From assembly GCA_032629725.1 (NCBI GenBank), contig JAFEVB010000015.1:930001-994000 (forward strand): 64,000 bases of DNA. The letters are read 5' to 3'. The first letter of the stretch is position 1. The number at the start of each line of letters is the position of its first letter. The notes beneath the pieces are model-generated. The model made no database searches. It saw only the letters and a list, made by a program, of their open reading frames with translations, and was not told the origin of the DNA. The position numbers were made by a program, and so were the translations under genes. The DNA comes from Gremmenia infestans. Taxonomy: Eukaryota > Ascomycota > Leotiomycetes > Helotiales > Hamatocanthoscyphaceae. Positions 11,951 through 23,592 of the stretch are shown here, one piece after another.

Positions 11951-12670
11951 TTGTAGGAGAGGATACTACACGATTGAAATATGCTTCGGAAACGATGATG
12001 GATGGATGGCTTTATGAATTACATACATAGACGTGGACACGATTTTGGCATGTTGCTACACTATTATATGAATCGAGGAACGGAAATAGGGATGCAATTG
12101 CTCTACGGGAACACCATAAATTGTACGATATTAGCCACAGCATTCTAGTATTAACCTGAAGAACATACATTGTATTCAAAGATTTGTTGAAAGAGAATAT
12201 AAACTCTAAAATTGACAAGGCATTTGTTCATAGCTATTGGATCAAGAGGCTTCCATACAAGGCGAGCATAGCCACAATTGCAGAAACAGTACGCAAATCA
12301 ACCACTTGATAAGTTCGACTTATCTTCCTTTGTACGACCTTCATCTATCGATCCCTCATTCGGAAAACACAAAGTTAATGACCTGGCCGATTCCTTACCG
12401 TCTCTGCGTTTCCTATACCAGTACATAGGTACTTGCAAAGTAAAAACTCTTCGATGCTTGTGTCTGGGGCTGGTTTGAAAATGTAGAGGCAGTACCTAGA
12501 CCCACGTGGTTCGAGGGTGCTTCTATCTAAAACAGGAGCCTTTTGACCGTTCCTTGGGCGTCTCGCTCTTCTTCGTGCTGCCCCTTGCGCCACGAGATGC
12601 AAAAATCTCGGGAGGCGGACAGACGTATACAAATCTTTTCATCATGGAGTCAAAAGAGCGGGACACGAGC
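11951..12670. other. convergent intergenic region
   Basis: These are the 3' flanks of the 2EXR and aftiphilin-like genes. The sequence is AT-rich around 12000-12230. No gene supported. Confidence 0.5.
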
Positions 12671-14389
12671 TCATCGATGCCTCAATCTCGCCTCATGCTC
12701 CAGCCAGAAATTCCTACACGCCCTGTGGCCCCAATGCTCAACCCACCACTCCCCAAAACTATCCTCCACGCCCACATCAACCTTCGCAACCCTCTCCTCG
12801 CGCTTCAGCCCACACACAACACACGGCTTCGGCGCCGTCACCCCCCGTTCCTGAACCCTCACAGGCATATTCTCACTGATCTCGGGGATATCCAAATGAG
12901 GTCCCCCGTCCCTAATACTGGAATTCGCTACCGCAACTGCAGATCTCAACCGCCCAATCTGCTCCCGCCACACGCGCACCACATCCGCAGCTTCGCGCTC
13001 CTCGCGCACGACTTCCGCTTTATCGACGCCTGCTAGCTTCATGCCTCCTTTCCCGCCGGAGGGTCCGATTTTCATGGCTTGCGAGAGCAGGGTGTCGCGC
13101 TTCCAGCGCTGTTTTCGCCCAGCTATTATGCGGGCTGCTACGGTTGCGAGGAGGAGGTAGGCGCGCAGGAAGGTGAGGGTGGAGGGGTCGGAGAGGATGC
13201 GGTTTTTGAGGGGGAAGGGTTGGGTTGAGAGGGTGGTGAAGAGAGTGGTGCGGGGGAGATCGAAGAGGGGTGGGAAGAGGGTTAGAAGGACTGAGGGGGG
13301 TGGGATGTTGGATGGTGGTGGAGAAGCTGTGCTTGTGGTTGTGGGTATTGCTGGAGGAGTGACTTGGTCCACGGCGTCCCAGGCCCATGCATCTGCTTCG
13401 ATTCCTGAAGCTGGTTTTGCAGTTGGCTTAGCTGGGGTCTCGGGAGGGAGGTCGGCGAAATCGCCCCAGTCGTCGTCTGGTTGATCGTCTAGGACAGGCG
13501 AGTCTCGGTATATCTCTGGTGCTGGAGGCGCGAATGATGGCCATGCTGTTATTGGGGAAGCTGTTTTAGGTTTCTCTTCCTTCTTCACTGCTGTCACAGG
13601 ATTCATAGATAACCCTAAGCTACCAAATGGATTCCTTTCCTGGAAGGAAGGTGACTTTGGTGCTTGGGGATACGGCAAGCCGCCAGAATTTAGATTGCTT
13701 GGTAATAGATTGCTGGGTGTTTTGGTTGGCTTCGGTTCCAATGTCGTTGCACCAAACATTAGATCTAGGGACTGAGGTGACTGAGTTTGTACTGGCACTT
13801 GAGGTTTCGGTGGTGGAGGCTCCGGAGAAGTGACGGTCTGGAAATCACCAAAATCATCCTCGTCCTCCAACTCCTCAGTAGCATCAAAGAGAACGTCTCC
13901 GGGAGAAAACATGGGAGGAGCCGCTTGAAAGGGAGATTGTGGCTGGGCCTTTGAGCCTTGTATACTAGTAAATGAGTCGTGATAATCATTATTCGAAAAT
14001 AAGTCCAGCGTCGGTCTCCGGACGATCCCAGGGTTTTGCTGGCCTTTATTTGCGGTGGTAAATGCTCCATAATTTGATGCTGAAGGAGCAAAACTCTGTG
14101 TATATGGCTTGACTGGTTCGATAGCAGCCTCAAAAGACCCCCAAATATCATCCCGCGCCGCGTTTGCTTGTGTTGAATTCGCATTGGACTGAAAACTGGT
14201 CATTCCTCCCCATATATCGCCGCTCGGCTGGGCAGGTTGACTCTGCCGTTGCTGCCCATTCTGACTCTGTAGATTCGTATTGCTTAAGAATGAAAGATCG
14301 TGAGACGCAGGGGTGGAGTTCGACGGAGTGTTCGGCTTCGAAGAAGGGTTGTAGAAGCTGTCAAACTCGGCTAGGAGGTCGGACGACAT
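12671..14389 (-). CDS. aftiphilin/synergin-like putative AP-1 clathrin accessory protein
   Basis: A single exon encodes 572 aa from the ATG at 14389 (MSSDLLAEFDSFY). Most of the chain is disordered and Pro/Ser/Gln-rich. It carries repeated acidic-aromatic motifs: DDIWGSF (about 80-86), DDFGDF (about 178-183) and DDDWGDF (about 305-311), plus an FG-type LMFGATT. These fit the (D/E)xFGxF or [FW]G[PDE][FLM] consensus bound by the gamma-adaptin/GGA ear domain, as in gamma-synergin, aftiphilin and yeast Laa2. A helical C-terminal third ends in a Cys/His cluster (CVVCG and HWGHRACRNFW) that could bind a metal. The likely place of action is trans-Golgi/endosome clathrin coats. The assignment rests on motifs and layout, not overall identity; it could be a different trafficking scaffold. 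It is divergent from the TBC gene. Confidence 0.6.
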   Translation of the reverse strand: MSSDLLAEFDSFYNPSSKPNTPSNSTPASHDLSFLSNTNLQSQNGQQRQSQPAQPSGDIWGGMTSFQSNANSTQANAARDDIWGSFEAAIEPVKPYTQSFAPSASNYGAFTTANKGQQNPGIVRRPTLDLFSNNDYHDSFTSIQGSKAQPQSPFQAAPPMFSPGDVLFDATEELEDEDDFGDFQTVTSPEPPPPKPQVPVQTQSPQSLDLMFGATTLEPKPTKTPSNLLPSNLNSGGLPYPQAPKSPSFQERNPFGSLGLSMNPVTAVKKEEKPKTASPITAWPSFAPPAPEIYRDSPVLDDQPDDDWGDFADLPPETPAKPTAKPASGIEADAWAWDAVDQVTPPAIPTTTSTASPPPSNIPPPSVLLTLFPPLFDLPRTTLFTTLSTQPFPLKNRILSDPSTLTFLRAYLLLATVAARIIAGRKQRWKRDTLLSQAMKIGPSGGKGGMKLAGVDKAEVVREEREAADVVRVWREQIGRLRSAVAVANSSIRDGGPHLDIPEISENMPVRVQERGVTAPKPCVVCGLKREERVAKVDVGVEDSFGEWWVEHWGHRACRNFWLEHEARLRHR

Positions 14390-14865
14390 GATGGAAGGGT
14401 AACACGCTATATATCGTAGAGTTAACACTCATGGAAGTGCACTCTATGGTTGGGGTGCATCGCTGAAAATGCAATTCCTTTTCTCCCAGGGGTTTCGAGA
14501 TCGAGCGAGATGAATACCTTATGAGGTCGTTTGATTCAGCCTCAAAACGCCTTGCTGGAAAGCATAATTTCAGCAATTGCCGCCCTACAGGTCCTTCGCT
14601 CTTTCTCTGTGCCGGAGGTGAGTTTGCAGGAACGTGGATCCTCACGTTGTGAATAGCTTCCTTCCTTCCTTCCTTCCAGTATCGATGTTGTTTGCTTCGT
14701 AGAGAAGGCTGAGCTTGAATCCTATTGGCTAGCTCGTGCCGAGACGGACTAAGCCCGTGCATCAAACAAGGCAGAAGGAGGTTTGGACGAAGGTGCAACG
14801 TCAAGGCTATTACGAGGCTCTCTAGCTCAGGTTACAGTCAGGTTACGGCTTAGACGACGGTAGTA
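14390..14865. promoter_or_regulatory. divergent promoter region (aftiphilin-like / TBC)
   Basis: This 476-bp stretch lies between two divergent start codons. A CTTCC repeat sits at about 14658-14678. No specific factor site is claimed. Confidence 0.4.
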
Positions 14866-17508
14866 ATGCGGTCGTTGGAAGAGTCAAGGTGAAAAGTCTG
14901 CGATAACAATTAGGCGCCTCTACTAACTTCATACCAGGAAACGATGGGACGTTACGACAAGGCACGCTACGAGCCTCAACGAGCTCAAGAAGTCCGTGAG
15001 GCCGAATGGAGATGACAACCCTTGTATTTCTGGTCTTCGTTCCGTTTGTTGGAAGGCAAGCGTCGCACTTCTAAAGAGAGACCCGGACTGACTCGACTTC
15101 TTAGACCTTTTTACTCTTCCAAAGCACAGAAGTCACGGGATGGTCGAGGGTCTTAGTTGACTCTAGAAGTGCATACACTTCTCTCCGAGAGCACTTGTTG
15201 AGATACATAGAGAATCCCAATGAAGTTGGCTCTGTGCTGGATCCCTTGGATGACGATAAGAATGTAGGTGTTTCAAAGTTGTCAGCCCATTTAGGATCCT
15301 CTATAAAACGATCCGGTCACTGACATTTGCAGTCCCCTTGGAATACTATGCGACAGGATGAAGAGATTCGGGCAGAAATCTACCAAGACGTCCAGCGATG
15401 TATGCCAGAGGAAGAGTATTTCCGCCGACCTGAAACACAACGAATGCTACTAGACATATTATTCGTCTTTTGCAAAATTAATCAAGATGTTGGGTATCGA
15501 CAAGGCATGCATGAGGTTTTAGCTCCAATTCTATGGGCTGTGGAAGAGGATGCTATTGAGTATGATTCTCAGAAGTCCGCAGGATCTGAATCGGATTTGA
15601 TCATGAACGAGATCTTGGACCGGTCCTATATCGAACATGATTCTTTCACGATTCTTTCTCTGATCATGAGGTCAGCGAAATCATTCTATGAGCTGGGAGA
15701 ACCTGATAAGAGATCCGGTACCTACTCTACGGCGATTGGAACCCCACAACAAGGAGCTTCTCCGATTGTGGAAAGAAGCAAACAGATACATGAAGTTTAT
15801 TTGGCAAGGCTGGACCCAGAACTTGCCAAGCATCTTACAGACATCGAAGTTCTCCCGCAGATATTTTTGATGTAAGATTATACTTCTACAGACCCAGATA
15901 AAAACTAATAGTCGTCCCAGACGTTGGATTAGACTCCTATTCGGGCGAGAATTCCCATTTGAGGACTTACTAGCTCTGTGGGATACCCTCTTTGCAGAAG
16001 ATCCGGACTTGGACCTTATGGATATGGTTTGTGTCGCTATGCTTCTAAGGATACGATGGCAATGTAAGTACCGTTCAGTAATGCTAGGATTGCCAACTGA
16101 TTATTTTCCTAGTGATAGAAGCCAATTATTCGGTGGCGCTTATGCTTTTGCTCAAGTATCCTGCACCCGAACCTCCGTATGGCCCTCAGTCCTTTGTAGA
16201 TGATGCAATTTACCTACGTGACAATTTCAGTGCCGCTGGTGGTGCTAAAATTATCAGCAAATATGGCGCCCAAGCTCCACATTCGCAATCATCAGACTTT
16301 CGGCCACCAACACCTCTTGGTCAGGGACTTAGCCCGAAACATAAATTGTCTAGAGCAAGATCGCCGCTTACATCTCCAGCCAGCTTCTTGCAGCATCAAG
16401 GAGGAGTCGAAGCCTTATTCCAAGGCGCTGCTAGAGGTGTCATTGATCGTGGGGAACGACTTGGTATCAATCAAGCCGTCCGAGACGCTGTGGGAGAGGT
16501 AAGGAAGAACATGCAAGGCCTGCAAGCATCAAGGAGCAACTCTACAAGAGGCCAAACTTCAGAAGGACCCAGATGGTCACTTGATGAGGGCAGGTTAGTG
16601 CCGACGCAATCCAGAGCAACTATTTCGGCCATGAATACCCGTAATCAACAGCTAGCCCGCATGCTTGATAAAGCGATGATCGATCTGCGAGATGTATCAT
16701 TATCCAAGGACGGTGACAAGGACAAATATGTTCAGGCCATGGACATGGCAATCGCCAAGGTGGATTTCGTCAGAATCTACTTGGAAGATTCAACAATGCC
16801 TCTCCCGCCCGATTCTCCACAACTTGGCCCAGTAAGTTCGCCTGCTAATTTACCTTCGCCTCCACCTCTAAATATTGCACCTCCAATGGTTCCTACTACA
16901 TCAACTTCAATATCGGCTCCAATACCAGAACAAGCTCCCAAACAGTTGATGGCGTCACCTAAATTGTTAGAATCATCAAGCCTTGCGCAGAGTACTCCCA
17001 AGGACCCAGAAAGTCAACCAAGCTCTGCATCAAGTACTGGTCTCATTCCAGATGCTCCGATAACGAAGCCTACGAACGAGACAGTTGAAGGACTACTGGC
17101 AAGACCGAAAGCGCCAGTACTGACACGTTCAACTATAGCACAATCGTAAGTGTCTCGGGTTTTGGACTCTTATTCATCCACGGGTCAATATAAAACTCCT
17201 GCTAGATGCAATAACACTCTTTGGTTCACCAAACATGTCGCCTAGCTAATTCTATGATTAGGTCATTCAGTTGGATGCTAGAATCAGATTCCCCTTCCCG
17301 TTCCCCAGCCAAATCACCGCCTCCTAAATCATCGCCATTTTCGAAACCTGGCAGGAAACCAACCTCAGGTCCCAACCGAGAAAAGGCAGCATTTCTCTTT
17401 GGTGAAGACAGCGCAGCGTCTAATGGTTCTGGCTCAAGACTGCCTTCATTAGCCGACGCGGAAGAGGGCTATAATATGGGCAGTATAGGGAGTGGCAAGG
17501 TCAAATAA
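14866..17508 (+). CDS. TBC-domain Rab GTPase-activating protein, TBC1D5-like
   Basis: Seven exons: 14866..14888, 14938..15055, 15105..15263, 15333..15871, 15921..16063, 16113..17145 and 17262..17508, giving 753 aa with consistent phases. The 23-nt first exon reads MRSLEES. The TBC (Tre2-Bub2-Cdc16) domain begins at GLRSVCWK/TFLLF and contains the expected landmarks: INQDVGYRQGMHEVLAPILW, QIFLIRWIRLLFGREFPF and LWDTLF. These correspond to TBC motifs with the catalytic Arg finger region (R in IRWIRLLFGREF) and Gln finger (YRQGM). The rest is a Ser/Pro-rich tail with a helical segment at about 430-560. TBC1D5 orthologues inactivate Rab7/Ypt7 at endosomes and connect retromer and autophagy. Intron 2 (15056-15104) uses a GC donor (AAG|GCAAGC); no GT donor keeps the conserved CWK-FLLF junction in frame. 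Confidence 0.87.
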
Positions 17509-18525
17509 TGCTCTAAAAAGCGAGGCTGAATGGGCCGACTGGTGTCCAGTCACCCCATCCTCTTCTCAGAGCTACCTAACATATATGGCTCTTCCCCGGA
17601 TGTAGGATTGATGATACGGAAGGACGGTAGATGCCATTGGTGTGGCCTTATGCCGTTGAATTATAGCCGACTTCTCATCGAGCGATTGCGCGTGAGCCTG
17701 ACCACTTTAAGATATGCAAGAGCGTGCGGCTACTGCAAAGGCGGCAGTAAACCCATGTCGTATCCCCCGCAAGCGAATGCACCAGCCTTCATTTGAAGGG
17801 GTTTCAATCAGACGTAAGGTGCGGTGTAAAACTACCTACCTCGTACCCAAGATGAATACCACTCGTAGTGATGGTGGTCCATGTAAACTGACAGCATTAT
17901 TGTGGATAGTCTCTTGCTTGCGATTGATTCAAAGAGAAGAGTAACATGTCCCAATTACAGTATTCTCAATGGTTTGCTTGCATAGATAGTGGGGTAGGTC
18001 TCTAGGATGCTCCTGGTTCCATGGTCTCGGATGTTCCCATTGAAAACGGCCATTACCCCTCGTTCGCATCGGTTCAGTGCTGCCGTTGAAGCCGGGCTTT
18101 TGCAGAGCGTGCTGATTTGTTGGGCATGAGTGAACATCTACTATGTAGGTATCTAGTAGTACAAAGTATAGTACGGAGTAACAAGTGTGAAAGGAAGCCG
18201 ATCAATTAACTGCAGCCACCAGTAAATCCAGTGAAGGGTCCAGCAAGAAGTGAGACCAAGTCCAGTGAGACGCGGAGTGGATGAAAGTGGAGTGAAAGAC
18301 TCGCTAGATCAGCGAATTGGCAGCTGCAACCCGGCTTCAGACCACCAGCACCAGCACCAGACCAGACGATGCAAGTCGCTAGTATCGCGGGGTCCCAGCC
18401 AAGCCCAGCACCTTCGAAAAAAAGCTCTTTCTCCAACCTCCCCCAATCTCTTTCCTGCCCCTGCTCCTCCTACTCCTGCATCTTCTCCCCTTCTCACAAT
18501 CAACACGACCTCCCGAACAAGATTC

Positions 18526-18587
18526 TCCTCTTCTTCTTCTTCTCCTCCTCCTCCTCCTCCTCCTCCTCCTCCTCCTCTTCTCCGTTG
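18526..18587 (+). repeat. CTT/CTC microsatellite in leader of the KH gene
   Basis: An uninterrupted pyrimidine tract passes from (CTT)n to about 15 copies of CTC. It explains the poly-Ser, poly-Pro and poly-Gly/Glu open frames on both strands here, which are not genes. Confidence 0.9.
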
Positions 18588-18776
18588 ACGATATTCTAAT
18601 ATCGCCTCCCCTCCTTCCTCCCCTCCTCTACTCCTCACCGTCGCGACTTGCCATATAGCCAGACGTCGCGTCTTTTTCTTCCCCTCCGACAGCCGATTCC
18701 ATCCCCCACCCCACTCAAACTCAACCGCAACATCCTCCCCACGTCCTTTCCATCTACCAGAAAGAAATACATCCAG

Positions 18777-18935
18777 GTATGTGGCAATCAATTTACTTGC
18801 TATTGAGATCTAGAACCTTTTACTTCTCTTTTTTCCTTCCCTGCGAAAATCTCCTGCCCGAATTTGCTCGCGCATCTTTTCGCCATCGGCATGCTAGTCT
18901 CGCGGAACAAAGTGACTGATCATACTTCACAACAG
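18777..18935 (+). other. probable 5'-UTR intron of the KH gene
   Basis: Donor CAG|GTATGTG, a GTGACTGAT branch-like site and acceptor CACAACAG bound 159 nt. It ends 96 nt before the start codon. Inferred from splice signals only. Confidence 0.55.
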
Positions 18936-19031
18936 TGTCTCTCCTTCCAAGTGACCCTCCAATTGGTCTTTACTCCGCATCATACTACCTGAGAATATTT
19001 CCCCCGAAAAATCCTCCCAGAAATCTCCAAG

Positions 19032-20215
19032 ATGTCTACTCCTCAAGACAACGCTTCAAATGGCGAAGAGCTTGCTGAGAGCATCAATTCCATGAACATT
19101 GGTGGTGAAGAGCCCCGCCTCGGACCCGATGGTGAACCTCTCCCCAAGACCGACGAAGAGTATGCCGAGTCGCAGCTCACTCTGCGTGCTATTGTGTCAT
19201 CAAAGGAAGCCGGTGTTATCATTGGCAAGGGCGGAAAGAACGTCGCTGATTTGAGAGACGAAACTGGATGCAAGGCGGGTGTGAGCAAGGTTGTACAAGG
19301 TGTACATGACCGGGTTCTGACAATCGCCGGCGGCTGTGACGCGATCTCCAAGGCTTATGCTATTGTCGCAAAGGCTTTACTTGAAGGTGCACCACAGATG
19401 GGCATGGGTGGAGTTGTATCAAACAATGGCACACATCGTAAGCAAGAATTGAAAATCACAAATGAAATGCAAACTGATCAATTACAGCCATCAAGTTGTT
19501 GATCTCCCATAACCAGATGGGCACGATCATTGGCCGACAAGGACTCAAGATTAAGCATATTCAGGACGTTTCCGGGGTCCGCATGGTCGCACAAAAGGAA
19601 ATGCTCCCCCAATCCACTGAGCGTATTGTTGAAGTCCAAGGCAGCCCAGAAGGCATCCAGAAGGCAATCTGGGAGATTTGTAAGTGCTTGGTTGATGATT
19701 GGCAACGCGGAACTGGCACAGTCCTCTACAACCCCGTTGTTCGTACTCAGCCAGGCGCTGGAGGTGGAATGGGACAGGGTGCCATGGGCGGTAATGGCGG
19801 CGGACGTGGCGAACGCGGCGAATACAACAGCCCACGTGTTATGCGCACTGGAAATGGAGCCGATTTCAGCGAGGGCGCACCCCGATCTTACAATAACCGT
19901 CGCTCGGATTCCGACGCTGCTCAACGTGGTCCTCCAACCCACGATGAGAATGGAGAGGAGCTCCAAACTCAGAACATCAGCATTCCCTCGGACATGGTTG
20001 GATGTATCATTGGTAGAGCAGGCAGCAAGATCAGTGAGATTCGCAAAACTTCTGGTGCCCGCATCAGCATTGCGAAGTCACCCCATGACGAAACCGGAGA
20101 GCGTATGTTCACAATCATGGGTACCGCCAAAGCCAATGAGACGGCCCTTTACCTTCTCTACGAGAACTTGGAGGCAGAGAAGATGCGCCGAAGCCAAGGG
20201 ACGCCTCAGGACTAG
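19032..20215 (+). CDS. PBP2: three-KH-domain RNA-binding protein (PBP2/HEK2 family)
   Basis: Exons 19032..19437 and 19488..20215 give 377 aa; the 50-nt intron ends ATTACAG. Three KH domains are visible, each with its GxxG RNA-gripping loop: GKGG in KH1 (about 48-115), GRQG in KH2 (about 137-205) and GRAG in KH3 (about 280-345). A Gly/Arg-rich linker between KH2 and KH3 (about 225-260) includes GGNGGGRGERGEY. This poly(C)-binding layout matches yeast Pbp2/Hek2 and fission yeast Rnc1, which bind mRNAs to control localisation, stability and translation. The N-terminus is acidic and lacks any targeting signal. The start ATG follows aagATGTCT. The gene has a long CT-rich leader and a probable leader intron. 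Confidence 0.9.
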
Positions 20216-21214
20216 GACTGAATTCCATTGACCTCATCATATTTCCTTTCATGCTGGCAAGCATTTTCCAGGTTCTTCCAGATCTGACTTGCCGCAAGGC
20301 TGCTGATATTGATGCGATGGATCTGGGAAGCTGATCTCTTCTTTAATTGACCGATATTCCTTTTCACCAAAAGCAACTCATGGCTTCTTTCTTAACGATT
20401 TTCACTTTCTTTACGACACAGACTTTACGAATTTACGGTCATCAGCGCTTGCCTGGCACCTTATGCTGCTTAAAGCAAGCGTCATTCCCCCTTGATACTG
20501 GATACAGACGATTTCGACTTGACACTCAATAACTCAGGACACCGTCACACTGTCTTGATTTCTCTGCCAACCCGACGTCCACCCCTCGAACGTACGAGAA
20601 TCGCCCTAATCTCGTTATTCATGCGGCTATGACCTGATACCTATAAAGTCACAACTCACCACCAATGCTCTCTCCTTTCCCCTCAGTGACAACACCATCC
20701 AACACAATTCATCAGATGATCGACTCGTTCGCACTCACTCCCTCAATACTACAACTCGATAGCCATACTCAACTCGCCTGCCTTGACTTCGCACAAGCTA
20801 CGATCTTCGGAGATGTATGTAGATTTAGTGATAGGCTAGGCAATATGAGCATATATCAATATCATGGTCCTGTTCATGTGAACTGAGTGATGCTTCAGAC
20901 TGTAAGCTGGGTTTCCTCTCAGTGTCCCACGAGCAGTATAAGGGTTTTATCAATTGTGTTGGAACTGTAAGATAAAGTGAATACCGAAATGTTTAGCACA
21001 TTAGGAGACTCTTTCTTGACAAGAATCTCCTACGAAATATAGAAATTTCTTATATTCTATGCCATTCTAAAAAAGCAACAAGCCTCCCATTGATCTACTT
21101 AGCAGACGCATGAAAAGTCTAGGATCAGAATCGCCAATGCGCTCAACAAGCCTCCCAAACCCTCTCTATACCCATACTGTACCCCTAAACATCTACCAAC
21201 CCCTCCTTCCCCAC
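20216..21214. other. convergent intergenic region
   Basis: This holds the 3' UTR of the KH gene and the 3' end of the convergent coactosin gene. Short open frames (e.g. 20665-20886) have no coding character. Confidence 0.5.
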
Positions 21215-21779
21215 CTACCCCCTCCCCCCATTATAATCCGCGCCGCCCGCCTTCCTCAACCTCACGACAATATCCCCCTCATCCAAATCCCCCTTATCTC
21301 TCGCATCAACCTGTATACTATGATGACCCAGCACGCGCTTGACCTCGCCGCTCTCAATACTCACCCGGGCCTTGCGCATGACCTTTGTGCCCTCGCCGAT
21401 CCATATCACGAGGATGAATTTCACGCGCTTGCTTTCCGTGTCGTTGGCGTACTCGATGCGCGCGTATGCGTATTGCGCTTGTGTGGGGTCTAGGGCGGAG
21501 GATAGTTCGCTGAGGCCGCCTGTGCCGGTGCTGGTGAGGCTGGGAGGGGAGGAGGGTGTTAGTGGGGTTAGAAGGAGTGGGGATGGGAATTGGGATTGGG
21601 ATTGGGATTGGGATGAATGAACGGGGTTGAGCTTGTGAGGGGGAAGGGGGAGTAGGTACGTACGTGAGTTTGTCGCCTACTGCTGAGGCGTAACTTATTA
21701 TGAGGTAGTTCGTTGGGTCCTTGTCTGAGCGGACGGCTTCGTATGCTGCGAGGATTTCGGGGGAGTTTGCGCCGGACAT
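21215..21779 (-). CDS. coactosin-like actin-binding protein (ADF-H domain)
   Basis: Exons complement 21664..21779 and 21215..21539 give 146 aa; the intron is 124 nt (GTACGT donor). The product is a single ADF homology domain of the usual coactosin length. Landmarks are an N-terminal helix (SPEILAAYEAVRSD), ALDPTQAQYAYARIEYAND, SKRVKFILVIWIGEG as the central strand, and the typical end RLRKAGGADYNG, close to the animal coactosin ending. Coactosin binds F-actin and slows filament capping. It is cytosolic, with no signal peptide. It is divergent from HUT1 across 379 bp. The intron contains a short hexanucleotide repeat. Confidence 0.9.
21587..21615 (-). repeat. GGGATT hexanucleotide repeat inside the coactosin intron
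   Basis: About 4.5 copies of TGGGAT/ATTGGG on the plus strand, located wholly within the intron at 21540-21663. The unit is not the fungal telomere unit TTAGGG. Confidence 0.85.
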
Positions 21780-22158
21780 GGTTGGAGTTGTGTTGGGGTA
21801 TTTGTAGTTGTGGAGAAGTGGTAGGATGAGAAGCTGAGGGTTTGCGAAGAGTGGAAAGGGAATTGTGTGTTTTGAAGTTGAATTGCTCTATACATACTCC
21901 GGTAAGAGAGGGGAGGGTATTAAGGTTCATCCCGAAACTCGACGAGTACTGCCGCTTCTTACCGCTCGTTATCGTCCCGATAAGGATCCTATTCAGCAGT
22001 AAGGTAGGGTAAAGGCAAGGTGGCATAATAATAAACTCTTACATTTACACCTCACTCATTCAAACTCAACTAACTTTCTTTTGCTTGTTGCGCATTTGTC
22101 TCGCGACTCCTCAATTTTCAGTCATTCATTCATTGCAATTGCGCGTCTCTAAATTATA
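21780..22158. promoter_or_regulatory. divergent promoter region (coactosin / HUT1)
   Basis: This 379-bp stretch lies between two start codons on opposite strands and carries both promoters. No motif claimed. Confidence 0.45.
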
Positions 22159-23592
22159 ATGGCTAGGTCGAAACAAGCTACGCCGTTGCGCAGAGACCCA
22201 TCTTCTGAATATGTCCAGGGAGTTGGAAATGGGACGCCGAGTCGAAGTGCCAGGAAGTTGGACACAGAAGTTGTAAAGGAGGATTCTACAAATGGATTCG
22301 CCCATGGAGAAGTTGTAAAGCCCATTGTGCCGGACACGAAAGAGGCTGGCGCATTACAGTTTTTGGTAGCTGTAGGAGGTATATATGGCTCTTTGTAAGT
22401 CAACACGCCCTCGACTCGGCGCTCACCAACTAACATATGCATAAGTCTTACCTGGGCCCTCCTCCAAGAACGGCTGACAACGACTCCCTACGGCGATGCC
22501 TCCAAACCCGAAGTCTTCAAGTTCCCCGTCTTCCTCAACACAGTACAATCCATCTTTGCAGCACTCACGGGATACATCTACCTGCGCCTCGACACCAAGC
22601 CCGGCGCGTCCCCAGCACCCATCTTCCCCAGCCGCCGCATCCTATTCCCGCTCTGTATCGTAGCATTGACCAGTTCCCTCGCCTCCCCATTTGGCTACGC
22701 ATCCCTCGCGCACATCGACTACATAACCTTCATCCTCGCAAAATCATGCAAGCTGCTCCCCGTCATGTTCCTCCACATCACACTCTTCCAGAAACGATAC
22801 CCGCTATACAAATACCTCGTTGTGTGCGCCGTGACTGCCGGCGTAGCGGTGTTTACTCTACATGCAGGTTCGCACTCGAAGAAACCGTCCAAGGCGTCTA
22901 TAAACCCGGATAGGAACGGTACATGGGGCTTGCTCTTACTAGGGGTGAATCTGCTGCTCGACGGCCTAACAAACACAACGCAAGACTATATATTTACAGC
23001 TTTCCAGCCCTACAAAGGCCCGCAGATGATGTGCGCCAATAATATCATCAGCACACTCCTTACGTTCTCGTACCTAGCGCTGAGTCCGTACCTGGTGCAT
23101 ACGGGTATTGGTGAGTATCTGGGTATGGATATCACGAGTGGTGGGGGAGGGGAGTTTGCCGCTGCTCTAGCGTTTATGGGGAGACATCCAGGGGTATGGT
23201 GGGACGTCGTTGGGTTTGCAGTTTGCGGAGCTGTGGGCCAAGTTTTCATCTGTATGTTGTTCCCTCCCCCCCTCCCCCCTCCTTTTCATTTTCATTTTCA
23301 TTTTTACACAAGGAGGAAAGAAAGAAAGAAAAAAAAGAAGAAAAAACTAACCAGCAAAACAGTCTACACCCTCTCAACATTCTCCTCCCTCCTCCTAGTA
23401 ACCATAACCGTAACCCGCAAGATGCTCACCATGATCCTCTCCGTCGTCTGGTTCGGCCACACCCTCGGCGGGCGACAGTGGATGGGCGTCGGGCTTGTGT
23501 TTGGAGGCATTGGTGCCGAGGCGGTTATTACGAGACGGGAGAAGGCTGCTAAGGATGCTGCTAAGGCTAAGGGGGGGAAGAAGGAACTATGA
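22159..23592 (+). CDS. HUT1: HUT1-type UDP-galactose/UDP-glucose transporter, ER membrane
   Basis: Exons 22159..22394, 22446..23251 and 23363..23592 give 423 aa, all phases consistent. A 70-residue polar N-terminus precedes about ten hydrophobic segments. The first runs through GGIYGS/FLTWALLQERLTTT, the hallmark of the SLC35B/HUT1 family. Later landmarks are ITFILAKSCKLLPVMFLHI, LLDGLTNTTQD and WFGHTLGGRQWMGV. HUT1 exchanges UDP-sugars across the ER membrane and supports glycoprotein folding. The C-terminus KKEL fits the dilysine KKxx ER-retrieval signal and supports ER residence. The second intron (111 nt) has long pyrimidine and purine tracts. Confidence 0.92.

Larger units (their letters stand above)
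17509..19031. other. intergenic plus long leader of the KH-protein gene
   Basis: No supported gene from 17509 to about 18350. From about 18350 the sequence becomes strongly C/T-rich, typical of a fungal core promoter/5' leader, with a CTC-repeat tract. A probable leader intron lies at 18777-18935. Confidence 0.5.

Noticed and set aside
18250..18791. Open frames with poly-Ser, poly-Pro and poly-Gly/Glu on both strands
   Set aside because: They are products of the CTT/CTC microsatellite in the leader of the KH gene.
21587..21615. Telomere-like G-rich repeat
   Set aside because: The unit is GGGATT, not TTAGGG, it is under 30 bp and lies inside an intron.
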